From assembly GCA_021396245.1 (NCBI GenBank), contig WNYE01000024.1, forward strand, positions 1 to 64,000: a stretch of 64,000 nucleotides of DNA, read 5' to 3'. Positions 44,335 to 54,162 of the stretch are shown one piece after another. The notes beneath the pieces were generated by a model. It saw only the letters and a program-made list of their open reading frames with translations. It was not told where the DNA came from and made no database searches. Position numbers and translations under genes: made by a program. The number at the start of each line of letters is the position of its first letter. The first letter of the stretch is position 1. Source of the stretch: Sporothrix humicola. Lineage: Eukaryota > Ascomycota > Sordariomycetes > Ophiostomatales > Ophiostomataceae.

Positions 44335-45989
44335 TCAAACACTCGCCGTGGACGTCTGCTCGACATTCTCGTTCTCGCCCTTTTTGAGGTCGCCATCCAC
44401 AGTGTGGTGCTGGATGGCATGGCTGGCCGCGCCCATGACGTCGCCGCCGTGGCCGCCAAACGCACGGTCGCCGTCGAAAATGACGGCAATCTCCTCGATC
44501 GTCAGGTTGCGCGTCTCGGGGAATTTAAAGTAGATGATGACCAAGACCATTGAGATCAGCGCCAAGTACACGCCGTAGTACTTCCAGGTGATGGCGGTGA
44601 ACGCAATGGGGTTGACCCAGGTGTTGACGGCCATGCCGAGCGTTTGGAGGAACACAAAAATGGCCTGGCCCTTTGTGCGCATCGAAAACGTCAGGATCTC
44701 GACAGGGTACGAGTACGACAGCGGCGTCCAGGCCATGTCGTAGAAGCCAAAGAACAAGAACAGGAACGGAATGACGGCGGTGCCGACGGCGTGCTGGCCG
44801 TGCTGCGCGTAGACGGCCGACAAGGCCATCACCACGCTAAAGCACACGAGCATGCCGGCGGTCGAGGTCAGCCACAGCGGGCGGCGGCCGGCCTTGTCGA
44901 TGGCGAGCGCGGCGGCGGTCGAGCACAGCAGGTTCCAGGTCTGCAGGCCGACGTTGATATCGAGCTGCTTGTCGCTGTCGGTGATGCCGAGCGTGTTGAG
45001 GATGGGGCTCAAATAATAGGAGACAATGCCGTTGCCGACCCAGTTTGTGCCCAAGGAAACAACAACGATGATCAGCAGGCGGTGCCGGTTGCCCTGGCCC
45101 TTGAGGTAGTCGGTGTACTTTGTCTGGGCATTGGCCTCCTCGCTCAACAGCGCCTCCTGGATCTGGCGGTACTCGTAGACGACCAGCTCGTCGTTGTCGT
45201 CGCCGTTGGCGTGGTACTTGGCCAGGATCGCCTTGGCCTCGGCCGACTTGCCGCGCTTCTCGAGCCAGCGCGGGCTCTCGGGGCAGGTGGCCGTCAACAA
45301 AATCGTGATGACGGGGCCAACGACCTGCAGGAGAGCGGGGATGCGCCACGACTTTTCGCCGGCCAGGTTGTGGGTGCCGCGGCAGACGGACGACGAGATG
45401 ATGGCGGCGAAGTAGTAGATGCTCATGTACATTCCTGAGAGGCGAGACCGGTAGCGGGGGTGAGAAATTTCCTGCAGGAGAGCAGGGGCGACGACGAGCG
45501 TGCCCTGGACACCAATGCCCATGACGGCGCGGCCGGCGATGAACATGCCCGTGTTCTGGGCCAGGCCGATAATTATGGCGCCCACGATCGCAAAGCCGGA
45601 ACCGATCCAGACCGTCAGGCGCTTACCGTAGTGGTGCGCAAAGATGTCGGCGATCCAGCAGACAATCAGACCCGGCAGGAAACCAGACGAGTTCATCAAA
45701 CCCAAAATGTTGCTGTTGGGGTGGTGGAAGTACTCCTGCCAGGCGGTGATGGACTGCAGACTGTTCATCAGACTGCCGTCGTAGCCGTTGAAGAAAAGCG
45801 TGCCGCAGAGGCCGATGCAGTGCATCATGTTCCACCGGAGGCCTGGGCTGTCAGTACGTATCCAAATAGAACGTCGGGGTGTACTCTGTACTCACAAGGG
45901 TCTTTCCACCAAGACGACTTGGTGTTGTTGGGGATGGTCGTGTAGTGAGCCTCGTCCTGGTTAGGGACGACAGCAACGGTGCCTCCCAT
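44335..45989 (-). CDS. MFS sugar transporter (lactose/hexose permease-like)
   Basis: Exons 45989-45896 and 45842-44335; 53-bp intron with donor GTGAGT and acceptor CCCAG; 533 aa. Exon 1 supplies the hydrophilic N-terminus (MGGTVAVVPNQDEAHYTTIP). The rest is a full sugar-porter-type MFS protein with about twelve hydrophobic segments. Signatures: FFNGYDGSLMNSLQ in TM1, GRAVMGIGVQGTLVVAPAL, PESPRWLEKRGK before the central loop, DKAGRRPLWL, PVEILTFSMRTKGQA and FPETRNLTIEEI. The set resembles the fungal lactose-permease/hexose branch; the substrate cannot be read from sequence. It would import a sugar or similar polyol at the plasma membrane with protons. It neighbours an SDR gene 2.3 kb away, perhaps part of the same catabolic region. 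Confidence 0.9.
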
Positions 45990-48338
45990 TGTGAAGAAGG
46001 GGAATGGGGGAAAATATTAAAGGAGGGAAGATATAAAGGAAGGAAAGTATAGAAAGAGGATAAGGAAAGACGAGAGTGAAGAGTAGTCGATGATGAGGTT
46101 GAACGAAAAACAAAACGACGATCTTCATGGGATGTCCGCGTCTCTTATATCTCAGTTGTGTATGTGTGTGACTGTTGGTGTAAGTCAATGTAAGTCTATG
46201 CAGGTCAGAGTCGTGTTTGGAATATCGATCCCCGGGTATTCCCCAGTCTTTTCTTCTTCTTTTATTTCTTCACGTTGTTTTCTTCTGTCTCGGCACGTTC
46301 GCTCTCGCTTCCAGCTCTGGGGATGCATGCCAGAGTATAGTCGGGACATGCAGGGCTGTCGTGGAGACGTCGAGTTTGGCGTGGCCCAGTCTACTCTCCG
46401 TTCCCACGAGACAGACACAGCCTGGGGAGATAGGCTTTGTGGTGTGACGGCCTTGCCTCTCCCCGTAATGCACCCCGCAGCCGGCAAAAGATCCTGGAGA
46501 CGAGGGAGGAGGAGAGAAACAAAAGGAGGGTGTCGCGTTGCACTCTGTCGCGTGGCTGATGTGGAGAAGAGGGAGGAAAAAGAAGGATGTAGGAAATTGA
46601 AAGACGTCAAGGTCAAGGACAAGGTTATGGACCTAAACGCCACCAGACGCTGGACGGCGATTCCACAACAAAAGGGCACAAGACGGCCGGTCCAGGGCCA
46701 GGCCTGGTTCTGGATCGAGGAGGCGGGCTGGGCAAGAAGAAGAGAGAAAAAAATAGAATGAGAAGCGAAAAAGAAAAAGAGAAAATAGTCTAGTGTGTGG
46801 TGGTGGTAGCGCCGCCGGGGATTGGGACGCTAACCCGGTAGCCGCATTATTGGATATTCTGGGGCGTCAAAGGCAAGAGAAGCGAGAAAGACAAGTCCCT
46901 TGTTTGCCCATTGTTTCTCCAACTTTCGTTCTTGGCAGCGTCGATGCCTGTTTTTGTTTGTCCATCTACATCCGGGGAGGCAGATATCCGGGGTTGTAGC
47001 AGGACGTCGAGTTGGTTACGACGTTGAGAGACTGTGCAAAACAACGTCTGGTATACTGACCTGAAGAGGCTCTGAGAGCAGTCAGTATCAACAGTGGAAG
47101 GCTGCTTCCTGAACTCGGTACCCAGTACCTGCCTCCTATGATGCCACCCCAGAAGACAAGCTTCTCGAGAAGGATCAGCCAACATGAATCAGAGGAGAAT
47201 GACGAGAATCACTTCTCCAACTCGACGGTTATACACCACACTCCAACACTCCTTCTCTCCAACACCCCAGACTTTTCTTCTCAATGCTAGTCGACTAGGC
47301 CTGCTAGTCTTTTCTTCGCCTGGACGGGGCCCGGGGTGGATGTCACACACGTGCCGTTTTGGCATCTTTGGCGCAGTTCTCAGAGTTGTCTTTGACGACT
47401 AGCGCCGGCGGGGATGGCGGAGCGCGCGGGGGCAGCGGAGAGGTGGAGTCTGCCGAGATGTCGGGGCCATGAAAGTGGATAATACGACAAATGACTGGAA
47501 TGAGACGCTAGGGTCGGCCATTACTCTATTCGACGACTGTTGCTTGCGAGCCTGAGAGGGTGTGGCATGAAGAGTCGTGGGTAAGAATGATGGGGAAGGC
47601 GGAAGGCGGGAGGCGGGCGGATGTTGTTGAGAACAACTCTCATTAAAAGTCTCGACCGTGACAGTGATCACAAGATGCGAAAATGAGGACAGCAGACAAT
47701 AGTCTGAGTCGAATAGTCGTGATTGCCACCGGGGACATAGGCACCGTATATACTCTGCATTCAAACGTCGGCGTTGCTCTGTCGTCCGTTCATTTGTCTT
47801 CCGCCAGCCGCGCCTTCCGCCTTCCGCCTTCCGCCTTCGTCTCCTTCTCCTCCCCCTTCCCCATCACCCCCATCACCCCCGTGATTTTTGTGTTTGTTTT
47901 TCGTCCTATCCGCCTCCCCCCCGCACTCTCCCCAGAGGCTGTCAGCCTACACGGTGTCTTTGGCCGGGCACGAGATCAAGCCACGATTCAGAGTTTGAGT
48001 GTATTGTGATGGTTCTTGGCCGACGTCCGCGGAGGATGGAGACGCGTCTGGGGGGACGCTGGAGGTGGCTGTCGGATTTCGGGGTAGGTCGTAAACACTC
48101 ATAATGCAGGAGGATAGGATGGGGAATGTCGGGGTCTATCGAAGCCAAGACGTAATCGTGAATGGGCGACTACTAACAAGAGAATGGAGATATGTTAGTG
48201 AATCCGTAAAAGCTGTAGTTATAACAGTGTATTGTGTTGTAGAAAAATAACAACGGGAAAAAGAGGCGAAAGTGAACGCAAAATCAACGCAAAATAAACG
48301 ACAAACCTACCAACCATACTATCTCCAACACCGACAAT
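45990..48338. other. Intergenic, divergent promoters of transporter and SDR
   Basis: The two flanking genes diverge from here. A TATA-like TATAAGA on the minus strand (46143-46149) lies about 155 bp upstream of the transporter ATG. A short (CCGCCTT)n-type repeat is near 47809-47845, followed by a C-rich stretch. No convincing gene; frames such as 46090-46761 plus are irregular. Confidence 0.55.
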
Positions 48339-49222
48339 ATGGCCCCCAAGACTCTCCCCATCTTCTCCCTCGAGGGAAAGAACTGTGTCGTGACCGGGTA
48401 GGTCGATCTTGACAAACAATGCCAATGTGACGGCATACTGACAGCAACAGCGGCGCCGGCGGCCTCGGCCGGGAAGTGATGTCGGCGTTTGCTCTCTCGG
48501 GCGCCAACTGCGCGTGCGTCGACCTCGACCAGAAGGCGTGCGAGGCGGCCATTGCCGACGTGCGCGCGCATGTCAAAGAGGAGGGCGGTTTTGAGGTGCC
48601 AGCCAACGCGTTCAAGGCGTACGCGTGCAACGCCACGAGCGAGACCGAGGTGGAGGCCACTGTTGCCCAGATCGTGGCCGACTTTGGTAAGATTGACGTG
48701 CTCGTGACGTGTGCCGGCATCTGTGTCGACCGCGGTGCCGAGGACGTCGATCTGGCGACGTGGCGCAAGGTGATTGCCGTCAACCTGGACGGGACGTACC
48801 TGTTTGCTAGGTCGGTGGGCAAAACAATGTTGTCTTCTGGAGGAGGGAGTATGGTCTTTGTGTCGAGCGCGGCGGCGGCGCACCCGCCCCGCCCTCAGGC
48901 ACAGGCGTCGTACAATGCGAGCAAGTCGGCGGTCAACGCGCTGGCGGTGTCTCTCGCGACCGAATGGGCCGGCCGCGGCATCCGCGTCAACAGCTTCAGT
49001 CCCGGGTTCATGGTGACGCCGCTGATGGCGAGCCAGACGGGCAAGACGAGCCACGACGAGCCGTTGACCGCCCGCCAGCAGGAGTGGCTGACCCAGATCC
49101 CGATGGGCCGGTTCGCCAACCCCAAGGAGCACAGAGGCACGCTAGTGTGGATGGCCAGCGATGCGAGCAGTTACCTGACGGGCGCCAACATCGTGTCCGA
49201 CGGCGGATGGGTTCATTGGTAG
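48339..49222 (+). CDS. Short-chain dehydrogenase/reductase
   Basis: Exons 48339-48397 and 48451-49222; 53-bp intron with donor GTAGGT, branch ACTGAC and acceptor ACAG; 276 aa. Classical SDR: cofactor loop TGGAGGLG (19-26), CAG at 107-109 in place of the common NAG, Asn131 (NLDG), Ser159, and YNASK with Tyr174 and Lys178. Asp44 at the end of the second strand (ACVDLD) favours NAD(H) over NADP(H). The C-terminus, GRFANPKEHRGTLVWMASDA then TGANIVSDGGWVHW, is like polyol/sorbose reductase-type SDRs. Likely reaction: alcohol/ketone interconversion on a polyol or other secondary alcohol. The gene is convergent with the regulator gene at 49735 and could feed ketones to the nearby BVMO (inference). 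Confidence 0.9.
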
Positions 49223-49438
49223 ACGTCGAGGATGTCAAAGTATATTCAAAGTATGTCGATATAGATGTCAATAGAAAGGCATAACCAAAACGAATAATCC
49301 AAAGTAAAATGAAAGTATCCAAAAGTGAGATGTTCAAAAGTAAATGTCCAAAATGTCAAAGTATCCAAATGCCAATATCCAGTATCCAATCCAGTCAACA
49401 CCATAAAATCCAATAATAAAAACACGTTCTGCAAACAT
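49223..49438. other. AT-rich 3' region with AAAGTAT repeats
   Basis: Just after the SDR stop; AT-rich and containing several copies of CAAAGTAT or AAAGTATCC (for example 49236-49254 and near 49311 and 49358). No gene. Confidence 0.5.
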
Positions 49439-49734
49439 CGCCTTCGGCCCTTATATGGCCTTCGGCGAGTTCACCAGCCACCGCCTCCTCCACCCACCCA
49501 CCCGGGAGGCAGTGGCAGTAGAGAGAGTCGTTGTTGCTAACATCGCCTGCGGCGCTCTAACATCGTCTCCGACGGTTTATACCGCCTTCGGCCTTTCTTT
49601 CGCCTTCGGCCCTTCTATGGCCTACGGCGTTCCTACGCCTCCCCCGCCCACCCACCCGAGGCGGAGGTGGGGAGAGGAGAGAAGTAGAAAGTGAGCAGTA
49701 GAGACTGCGAAGCAGTCTCTATCGCCTTCGGCAA
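49439..49734. repeat. Cluster of eight GCCTTCGGC-type palindromes in a diverged tandem duplication
   Basis: Nine-base palindromes with 3-bp arms: GCCTTCGGC at 49440, 49458, 49584, 49602 and 49724; variants GCCTGCGGC at 49545, GTCTCCGAC at 49565 and GCCTACGGC at 49620. In every variant the arms remain complementary, in GTC/GAC by two matched changes. Two larger copies (49439-49467 and 49601-49629, offset 162 bp) show that the segment was duplicated; each is followed by a CCCACCCACCCG-type stretch. It fills the space between two convergent genes. Confidence 0.7.
49699..49721. terminator. Perfect 10-bp hairpin between convergent genes
   Basis: Arms TAGAGACTGC and GCAGTCTCTA around the loop GAA, 14 bp from the stop codon of the regulator gene on the minus strand. 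As RNA it folds from either strand. A role in 3'-end formation or in separating the convergent genes is inference. Confidence 0.45.
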
Positions 49735-51654
49735 TCACCCCCTGTTAATCGCCGACAGCCTCAACTTTTGCCTCACAACCTGGACAAACCAGGCAATCAT
49801 CTCTGCACTCGAATCCGGCGAGGCCCACGGCTTGACGGCAGCCGCAACCTGTCCCAGCAGTTCGGCGGTGTCGGGCACGAGCGGCTGGAGAGCGGGCGTG
49901 AGCGCGGCGAGGCTGACAATCAGCGTGTGGGCCAACAGCGCGTGGATGAGCATCCACGTATAAGGGGTCCTCTGCCCGAGAATGTGCGACGAATCGACAA
50001 TAATACTCCTTGAGCTATCCAAACAAATCTTGCAGTACTCGAGGACGTGGGGCGGCACGGGCTCAGACGGCGGGTGGGCCATTGCCACATAGATAACAGA
50101 CGGCCGGCCGATAATGTGCATGGCGGACCAGTAGCGCAGGCGCAGCCAGCCGTCCCTGAGGTCGCAGGGTGCGCGGATGTCGAGGTCGGGGCGGATCTCG
50201 TCGGGAAGGGAAGCGTACCACGTCTTGAGCTGTCGTATCAGCTCGGTGCAGACACTGTCGAAGCGGGCCTCGGCGACGCGCGGGAGGTAGAGCGGGGCGG
50301 ACGCTGTCTGTTGAGACGCGGGTGACGACGGCGAGGCGGGCGAGGTGACCGAAATGTCGGCGGCGGTGGCGGTGGCAGCGGCGTTACTGACAACTGTCGA
50401 GTACAGCGTGCTGTGGATGCGGTTGAGGAGTCTGCGGATGGAGCAGACGGCCAGAAACTGGAGGGCGTCCCGGCCTGACGAGATGCTGAGACTGGGAAAC
50501 TGCAACTTGTCCACGACCAGCTCGATGCCGGTGCGCGGCACATGGAACTCGGCCAGGATGTCGCTCTCAAAGATAAAGCAGGCCCAGTAGAGGCGGGTCG
50601 AAGTGTTGGCGGTGTCGTCGTGGGGGCGTCTCTCCCTCGAACTGGCGACAGAGTACTGCAGGTTGATCGAGGTCAGGTGGACCATCCGCCAGGCTTGCAA
50701 CGGCAAGTTCATGTATTGGAGGTACAGTGCACCGTGTACTAGGGCCAACGGCAGAATGTGGTCCGCTTCGTAGCAGAAGCCCCATTCGGCCGTGGCGATG
50801 CGGTACGCCGGGGCGAAAAAGTCGATGCCCCTCAGCTCGTCGGACAGCGCAGGAATGTTGCTGCTGTTGGTGCTGTCTGTGTCAAGGTCGCTGCTGTTGT
50901 TCTGCTCACGGTCCAGCAAGGCCATCTTGCCGAGGGCAAAGAGCATCAGACAGAGCGCGCTCGCCGGGTCGGCCCTCAGGCCTTGGTCGAGGACGGTCTG
51001 ATAAAGTGGAGCAAACATGTCCCGGTCGAGAACGGGAAAGACGGGGTAGACGTAGGCAAAAAAGGCGTCCACGAGCGTGTCCGTCTCGGCAGCGTTAATG
51101 GCTGGCAACGCAGACGACTCGCAGACATGTGAATGGACGGCATTGGCTCGTGACGACTCGAGCTGCAGAAAAAAGTTGGGCGGGTAGTACCCGAGCAGGT
51201 TCTTGATCTGGGGGAGACTCAGCAGATTGCCGGTGGTGGTCCAGTGCCCGACGGGGATAATCAGCGACACATCGTGTGCGTCCTGTGCGTCGTCCATCCC
51301 GGGGATGTGGTTGTGAGAGATTTCTGGGAGGGGAGGACGGGGCGACAGTGTCGACGATATTGTCATTGCTCCCGTCTGAGACTGAGTGTGAGGGTGGGAC
51401 TGAGAGTGACCCCAGGTCTGCATGATCTCGGCCTGCTGCTGGACTTGTGCCTCGAGCTTGGCGATCCGCGTCAACAGAGGCTGCAGGTCGGCGTCTGGCC
51501 GCCCTACCGGCGTCGACTGCGGCGCATCGGGATACTCACACGAGACACCACTTTCTGCACACAGACTGCACACGGGCGTCTTTGCATCGCACCGCCGCTT
51601 CCGGTGCCGGCAGTAGTTGCAGGCCACTGCCGCGCGTTTTCTCATGTACGCCAT
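49735..51654 (-). CDS. Zn2Cys6 fungal transcription factor
   Basis: 639 aa, single exon; start at MAYMRKRAAVACNYC (51654), because the frame upstream is low-complexity leader. The binuclear cluster is C-x2-C-x6-C-x6-C-x2-C-x6-C at Cys12, 15, 22, 29, 32 and 39 (CNYCRHRKRRC, then CSLCAESGVSC). A linker and a short coiled-coil-like helix (LLTRIAKLEAQVQQQAEIMQ) for dimer formation follow. The middle is the fungal-specific regulatory domain: DTLVDAFFAYVYPVFPVLDR, ASALCLMLFALGKMALLD, WRMVHLTSINLQYSV, YWACFIFESDILAEF. Such proteins usually control a local catabolic or secondary pathway. The gene is in tandem with the BVMO gene and convergent with the SDR gene, so these are the natural candidate targets (inference). 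Confidence 0.92.
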   Translation of the reverse strand: MAYMRKRAAVACNYCRHRKRRCDAKTPVCSLCAESGVSCEYPDAPQSTPVGRPDADLQPLLTRIAKLEAQVQQQAEIMQTWGHSQSHPHTQSQTGAMTISSTLSPRPPLPEISHNHIPGMDDAQDAHDVSLIIPVGHWTTTGNLLSLPQIKNLLGYYPPNFFLQLESSRANAVHSHVCESSALPAINAAETDTLVDAFFAYVYPVFPVLDRDMFAPLYQTVLDQGLRADPASALCLMLFALGKMALLDREQNNSSDLDTDSTNSSNIPALSDELRGIDFFAPAYRIATAEWGFCYEADHILPLALVHGALYLQYMNLPLQAWRMVHLTSINLQYSVASSRERRPHDDTANTSTRLYWACFIFESDILAEFHVPRTGIELVVDKLQFPSLSISSGRDALQFLAVCSIRRLLNRIHSTLYSTVVSNAAATATAADISVTSPASPSSPASQQTASAPLYLPRVAEARFDSVCTELIRQLKTWYASLPDEIRPDLDIRAPCDLRDGWLRLRYWSAMHIIGRPSVIYVAMAHPPSEPVPPHVLEYCKICLDSSRSIIVDSSHILGQRTPYTWMLIHALLAHTLIVSLAALTPALQPLVPDTAELLGQVAAAVKPWASPDSSAEMIAWFVQVVRQKLRLSAINRG

Positions 51655-52344
51655 GGTGGGGGCATCTCGGGGGTGTAGACGACGGAGGTTGCAGGAAGAA
51701 AAGAAAAAGAAGAAAACAAAACAACAGAGAACAAAAAAAGTGACGAGAAAGAAAGAACAAGTCCGGGGTAGTGGGGAAGGAAAGAGTGACGGGGAATTGA
51801 CAATTGACATTTGACACTAGCAGGCACAAATGGCTAGTTACAGGCCATTCACCACACGTGATAGCGCCTGGTGGCGAGCTTGTAGCGAGCTGTAGTGCAA
51901 AATATAGCGCCTGTAGCGCCCTCCGCCAAGACAATAGGCAAACGAGCTTTGTTGACAATGTCTTTCTTTTTCTCTTTCTTCGCAGCAGACTAGGAAGGGC
52001 ATTTTGCGACAGTTTGCATTTCTTCGAGTCTTGACAGCCGAAGATGGTTACAAACCTGCAGACCTGGCGCCCTGACGCCATTGAAATGAAACATTTCTCA
52101 ATATGAAATCAAACTGACACGGGTCTCACAAAAACAAACAACTTTGCATGCGTTCAGCAATATACTTCTCGAAATCAATGACAAGAACATCACGAATCAA
52201 AGCATCACCAAGTCCAAGAGAATCATTCAAAAGTCATTCAAATACAAACTATGCAAGAAATCTATATTTCAGCTTCACTCAGTTTCGTCTCAGATCCATC
52301 TTCTGTCCTCCCTTCGGTCGACCTTCCATGTCTATCAATGTCCA
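51655..52344. other. Intergenic, regulator promoter
   Basis: Leader and promoter of the Zn2Cys6 gene plus the BVMO 3' region. Contains ATAGCGCCTG at 51861-51870 and 51904-51913, the second directly followed by another TAGCGCC. The same 10-mer is at 23871-23880. No gene seen. Confidence 0.5.
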
Positions 52345-54162
52345 TTAATGCGAGTGCCCGCTGCACTTCTCGACAATGTGGCCGGCCGCGACGCTCCGCT
52401 GCTTCGGCCGCGTGTACTCGGTGCGCTCCTGCGGCTGGATGAACCACGAGAGGTCTTCTCCTTTCAACTCGCGCAGCGTGCGGCCGTCGCCCAGGTACTG
52501 GAAGCGGTTGCCGCTGCGGTAGACAAAATCGTAGTCTTCCCAGCGGGGAACTGAGAGGGATTCAACAAAATGAGGACCCGATCCGGGCCAGGGACCCCAG
52601 ACTTTGCCGTCCACCGTGCCATTCTTGTACCACGAGCGGCAGCCCGAGGTCCACACGAGATCCTGCACAATGTCGTCCTTGTGGGCCTGGAAGTCGTCGA
52701 CGGCGGCCTGCTTGACGGTGATGCTCTTGATGTCTTCGGTCATGAGGCGCTCGGCGGCGGAGAAGGCGTACCGGAGGTAGGTCTCGATGCACGGAATGAA
52801 CGTGCCGTGGGCGGCGGGACACGAGGGGCCGGTGGTCATAAAGTAGTTGGGGCACTGGGGCGCAGCCACTCCTAAATACGAGGTCGGGCCGGCGTTCTCG
52901 GCCTTCCAGAGCTCGTTGAGGACGGTGCCGTTGTGGCCGGTCAGCTTGAAGGGGGGCACGAACGAGGTGTTGAAGCCCGTGGCGCAGACCAGCGCGTCCA
53001 GCTCGAGCTTGGTGCCGTCTTGGAGAATAACACCGTTGGGGTCGACGCGGACGACGCCCTGCGTGTGGAACGAGGCGTTGTCGGCGCAGAGCGCTTCCAA
53101 ATAGCCGTCGCCGGGTGTGAAGCGGCGGCAGCCGAGGGCAAAGTCGGGGATGAGCTTTTCGATCAGCTCCGGCTTCTTCTGTAAACGAGCCCGCATCTGC
53201 GACTTAATCTTCTCCAGCATCTCCTTCTGGGCATCCGAGTCCTTGTAGATGACGTCGAAGCCCGTGTTGAGAATGTGCGTCGCCTTTTTGCGCATCTTTA
53301 AGAATTCCTCGGGGTCCGTGGCCCACTGCTGCTGCTGTTCTTCCGAATAAACCGTGTCGCGGCCCTTGGGCGCCATCTCCAAAGCCAACTCGGGCGTCAC
53401 AAACGTCGGCGACCGGTGGAAGGTGTGGATGTGCTTGGCGACGGCCTGGACCTGCGGCACCAGTTGGATGCCCGACGAGCCCGTGCCGACGACGCCAACC
53501 ACTTTGCCGGTCAGGTCGGCCGACGTGTCGTAGTTGGCCGAGTGCAGGAGCTGGCCCTTGAAGGTGTCGAGGCCGGGGAAGTCGGGCCACTTCCACGAGT
53601 TGAGCACGCCGGAGGCGTTAATAACGACCTCCGCGGAGTCTTCCACTAGGGTGTTGTTGGTGAGGTCCTTTACCACCAGACTGTACTTGCCCTCCTTGTC
53701 ATCCCACGTCACCGACTCGACCTGGTGCGCCAGCTTGACGAAATCGGCCACGCCGTACGCCTCGGCGCGGTCCGTAAAGTAGTCGTACAGCTCCGGCGCG
53801 CCGACGTACACCCTAGAAAAGAACGGGTTGCCGTCCCACGAAAACGTGTACGAGTGCGAGGGCACGTCGCACGAGCAGCCCGGGTAGCGGTTCTCGTACC
53901 ACGTGCCGCCAATCGACGTGTTCTTCTCGTAGATGACCAGCTCGATCGGCAGGTCCAGTCCGGGCGCCTGGAACCGCTCCTTGAACATGTGCACGGCGGC
54001 AATGCCCGACACGCCGCAGCCGATGATGGCAATGCGGAGTGGGCGCGGTTTGCGGAGGTACGCGCGGGAGTACTTGTAGGGGGCGACGTGGCCGTTGGTG
54101 CCATTCGTGCCGTTGACACCATTTGTGCCATTGGCATGGCCGTTCGTGCCGTTGGTAGCCAT
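52345..54162 (-). CDS. FAD-dependent Baeyer-Villiger-type monooxygenase
   Basis: 605 aa; start at MATNGTNGHANG (54162), since the in-frame extension upstream overlaps the leader. The N-terminus has NG/TNG repeats. FAD Rossmann motif IIGCGVSG (GxGxxG at 48-53), GGTWYENRYPGCSCDVPSH (85-103), then the family motif FKGQLLHSANYD (201-212), which follows FxGxxxHxxx[WY]D with Tyr where Trp is more usual, and the NADPH Rossmann motif VVGTGSSGIQ (224-233). The set assigns it to class B flavin monooxygenases that insert oxygen beside a ketone, giving an ester or lactone. Substrate unknown; steroid/polyketide/cycloalkanone types are all possible. It diverges from a serine hydrolase gene that could act on the ester product. 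Confidence 0.9.
   Translation of the reverse strand: MATNGTNGHANGTNGVNGTNGTNGHVAPYKYSRAYLRKPRPLRIAIIGCGVSGIAAVHMFKERFQAPGLDLPIELVIYEKNTSIGGTWYENRYPGCSCDVPSHSYTFSWDGNPFFSRVYVGAPELYDYFTDRAEAYGVADFVKLAHQVESVTWDDKEGKYSLVVKDLTNNTLVEDSAEVVINASGVLNSWKWPDFPGLDTFKGQLLHSANYDTSADLTGKVVGVVGTGSSGIQLVPQVQAVAKHIHTFHRSPTFVTPELALEMAPKGRDTVYSEEQQQQWATDPEEFLKMRKKATHILNTGFDVIYKDSDAQKEMLEKIKSQMRARLQKKPELIEKLIPDFALGCRRFTPGDGYLEALCADNASFHTQGVVRVDPNGVILQDGTKLELDALVCATGFNTSFVPPFKLTGHNGTVLNELWKAENAGPTSYLGVAAPQCPNYFMTTGPSCPAAHGTFIPCIETYLRYAFSAAERLMTEDIKSITVKQAAVDDFQAHKDDIVQDLVWTSGCRSWYKNGTVDGKVWGPWPGSGPHFVESLSVPRWEDYDFVYRSGNRFQYLGDGRTLRELKGEDLSWFIQPQERTEYTRPKQRSVAAGHIVEKCSGHSH

Noticed and set aside
44644..45438. 264-codon plus-strand frame
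   Set aside because: Antisense shadow of the MFS transporter.
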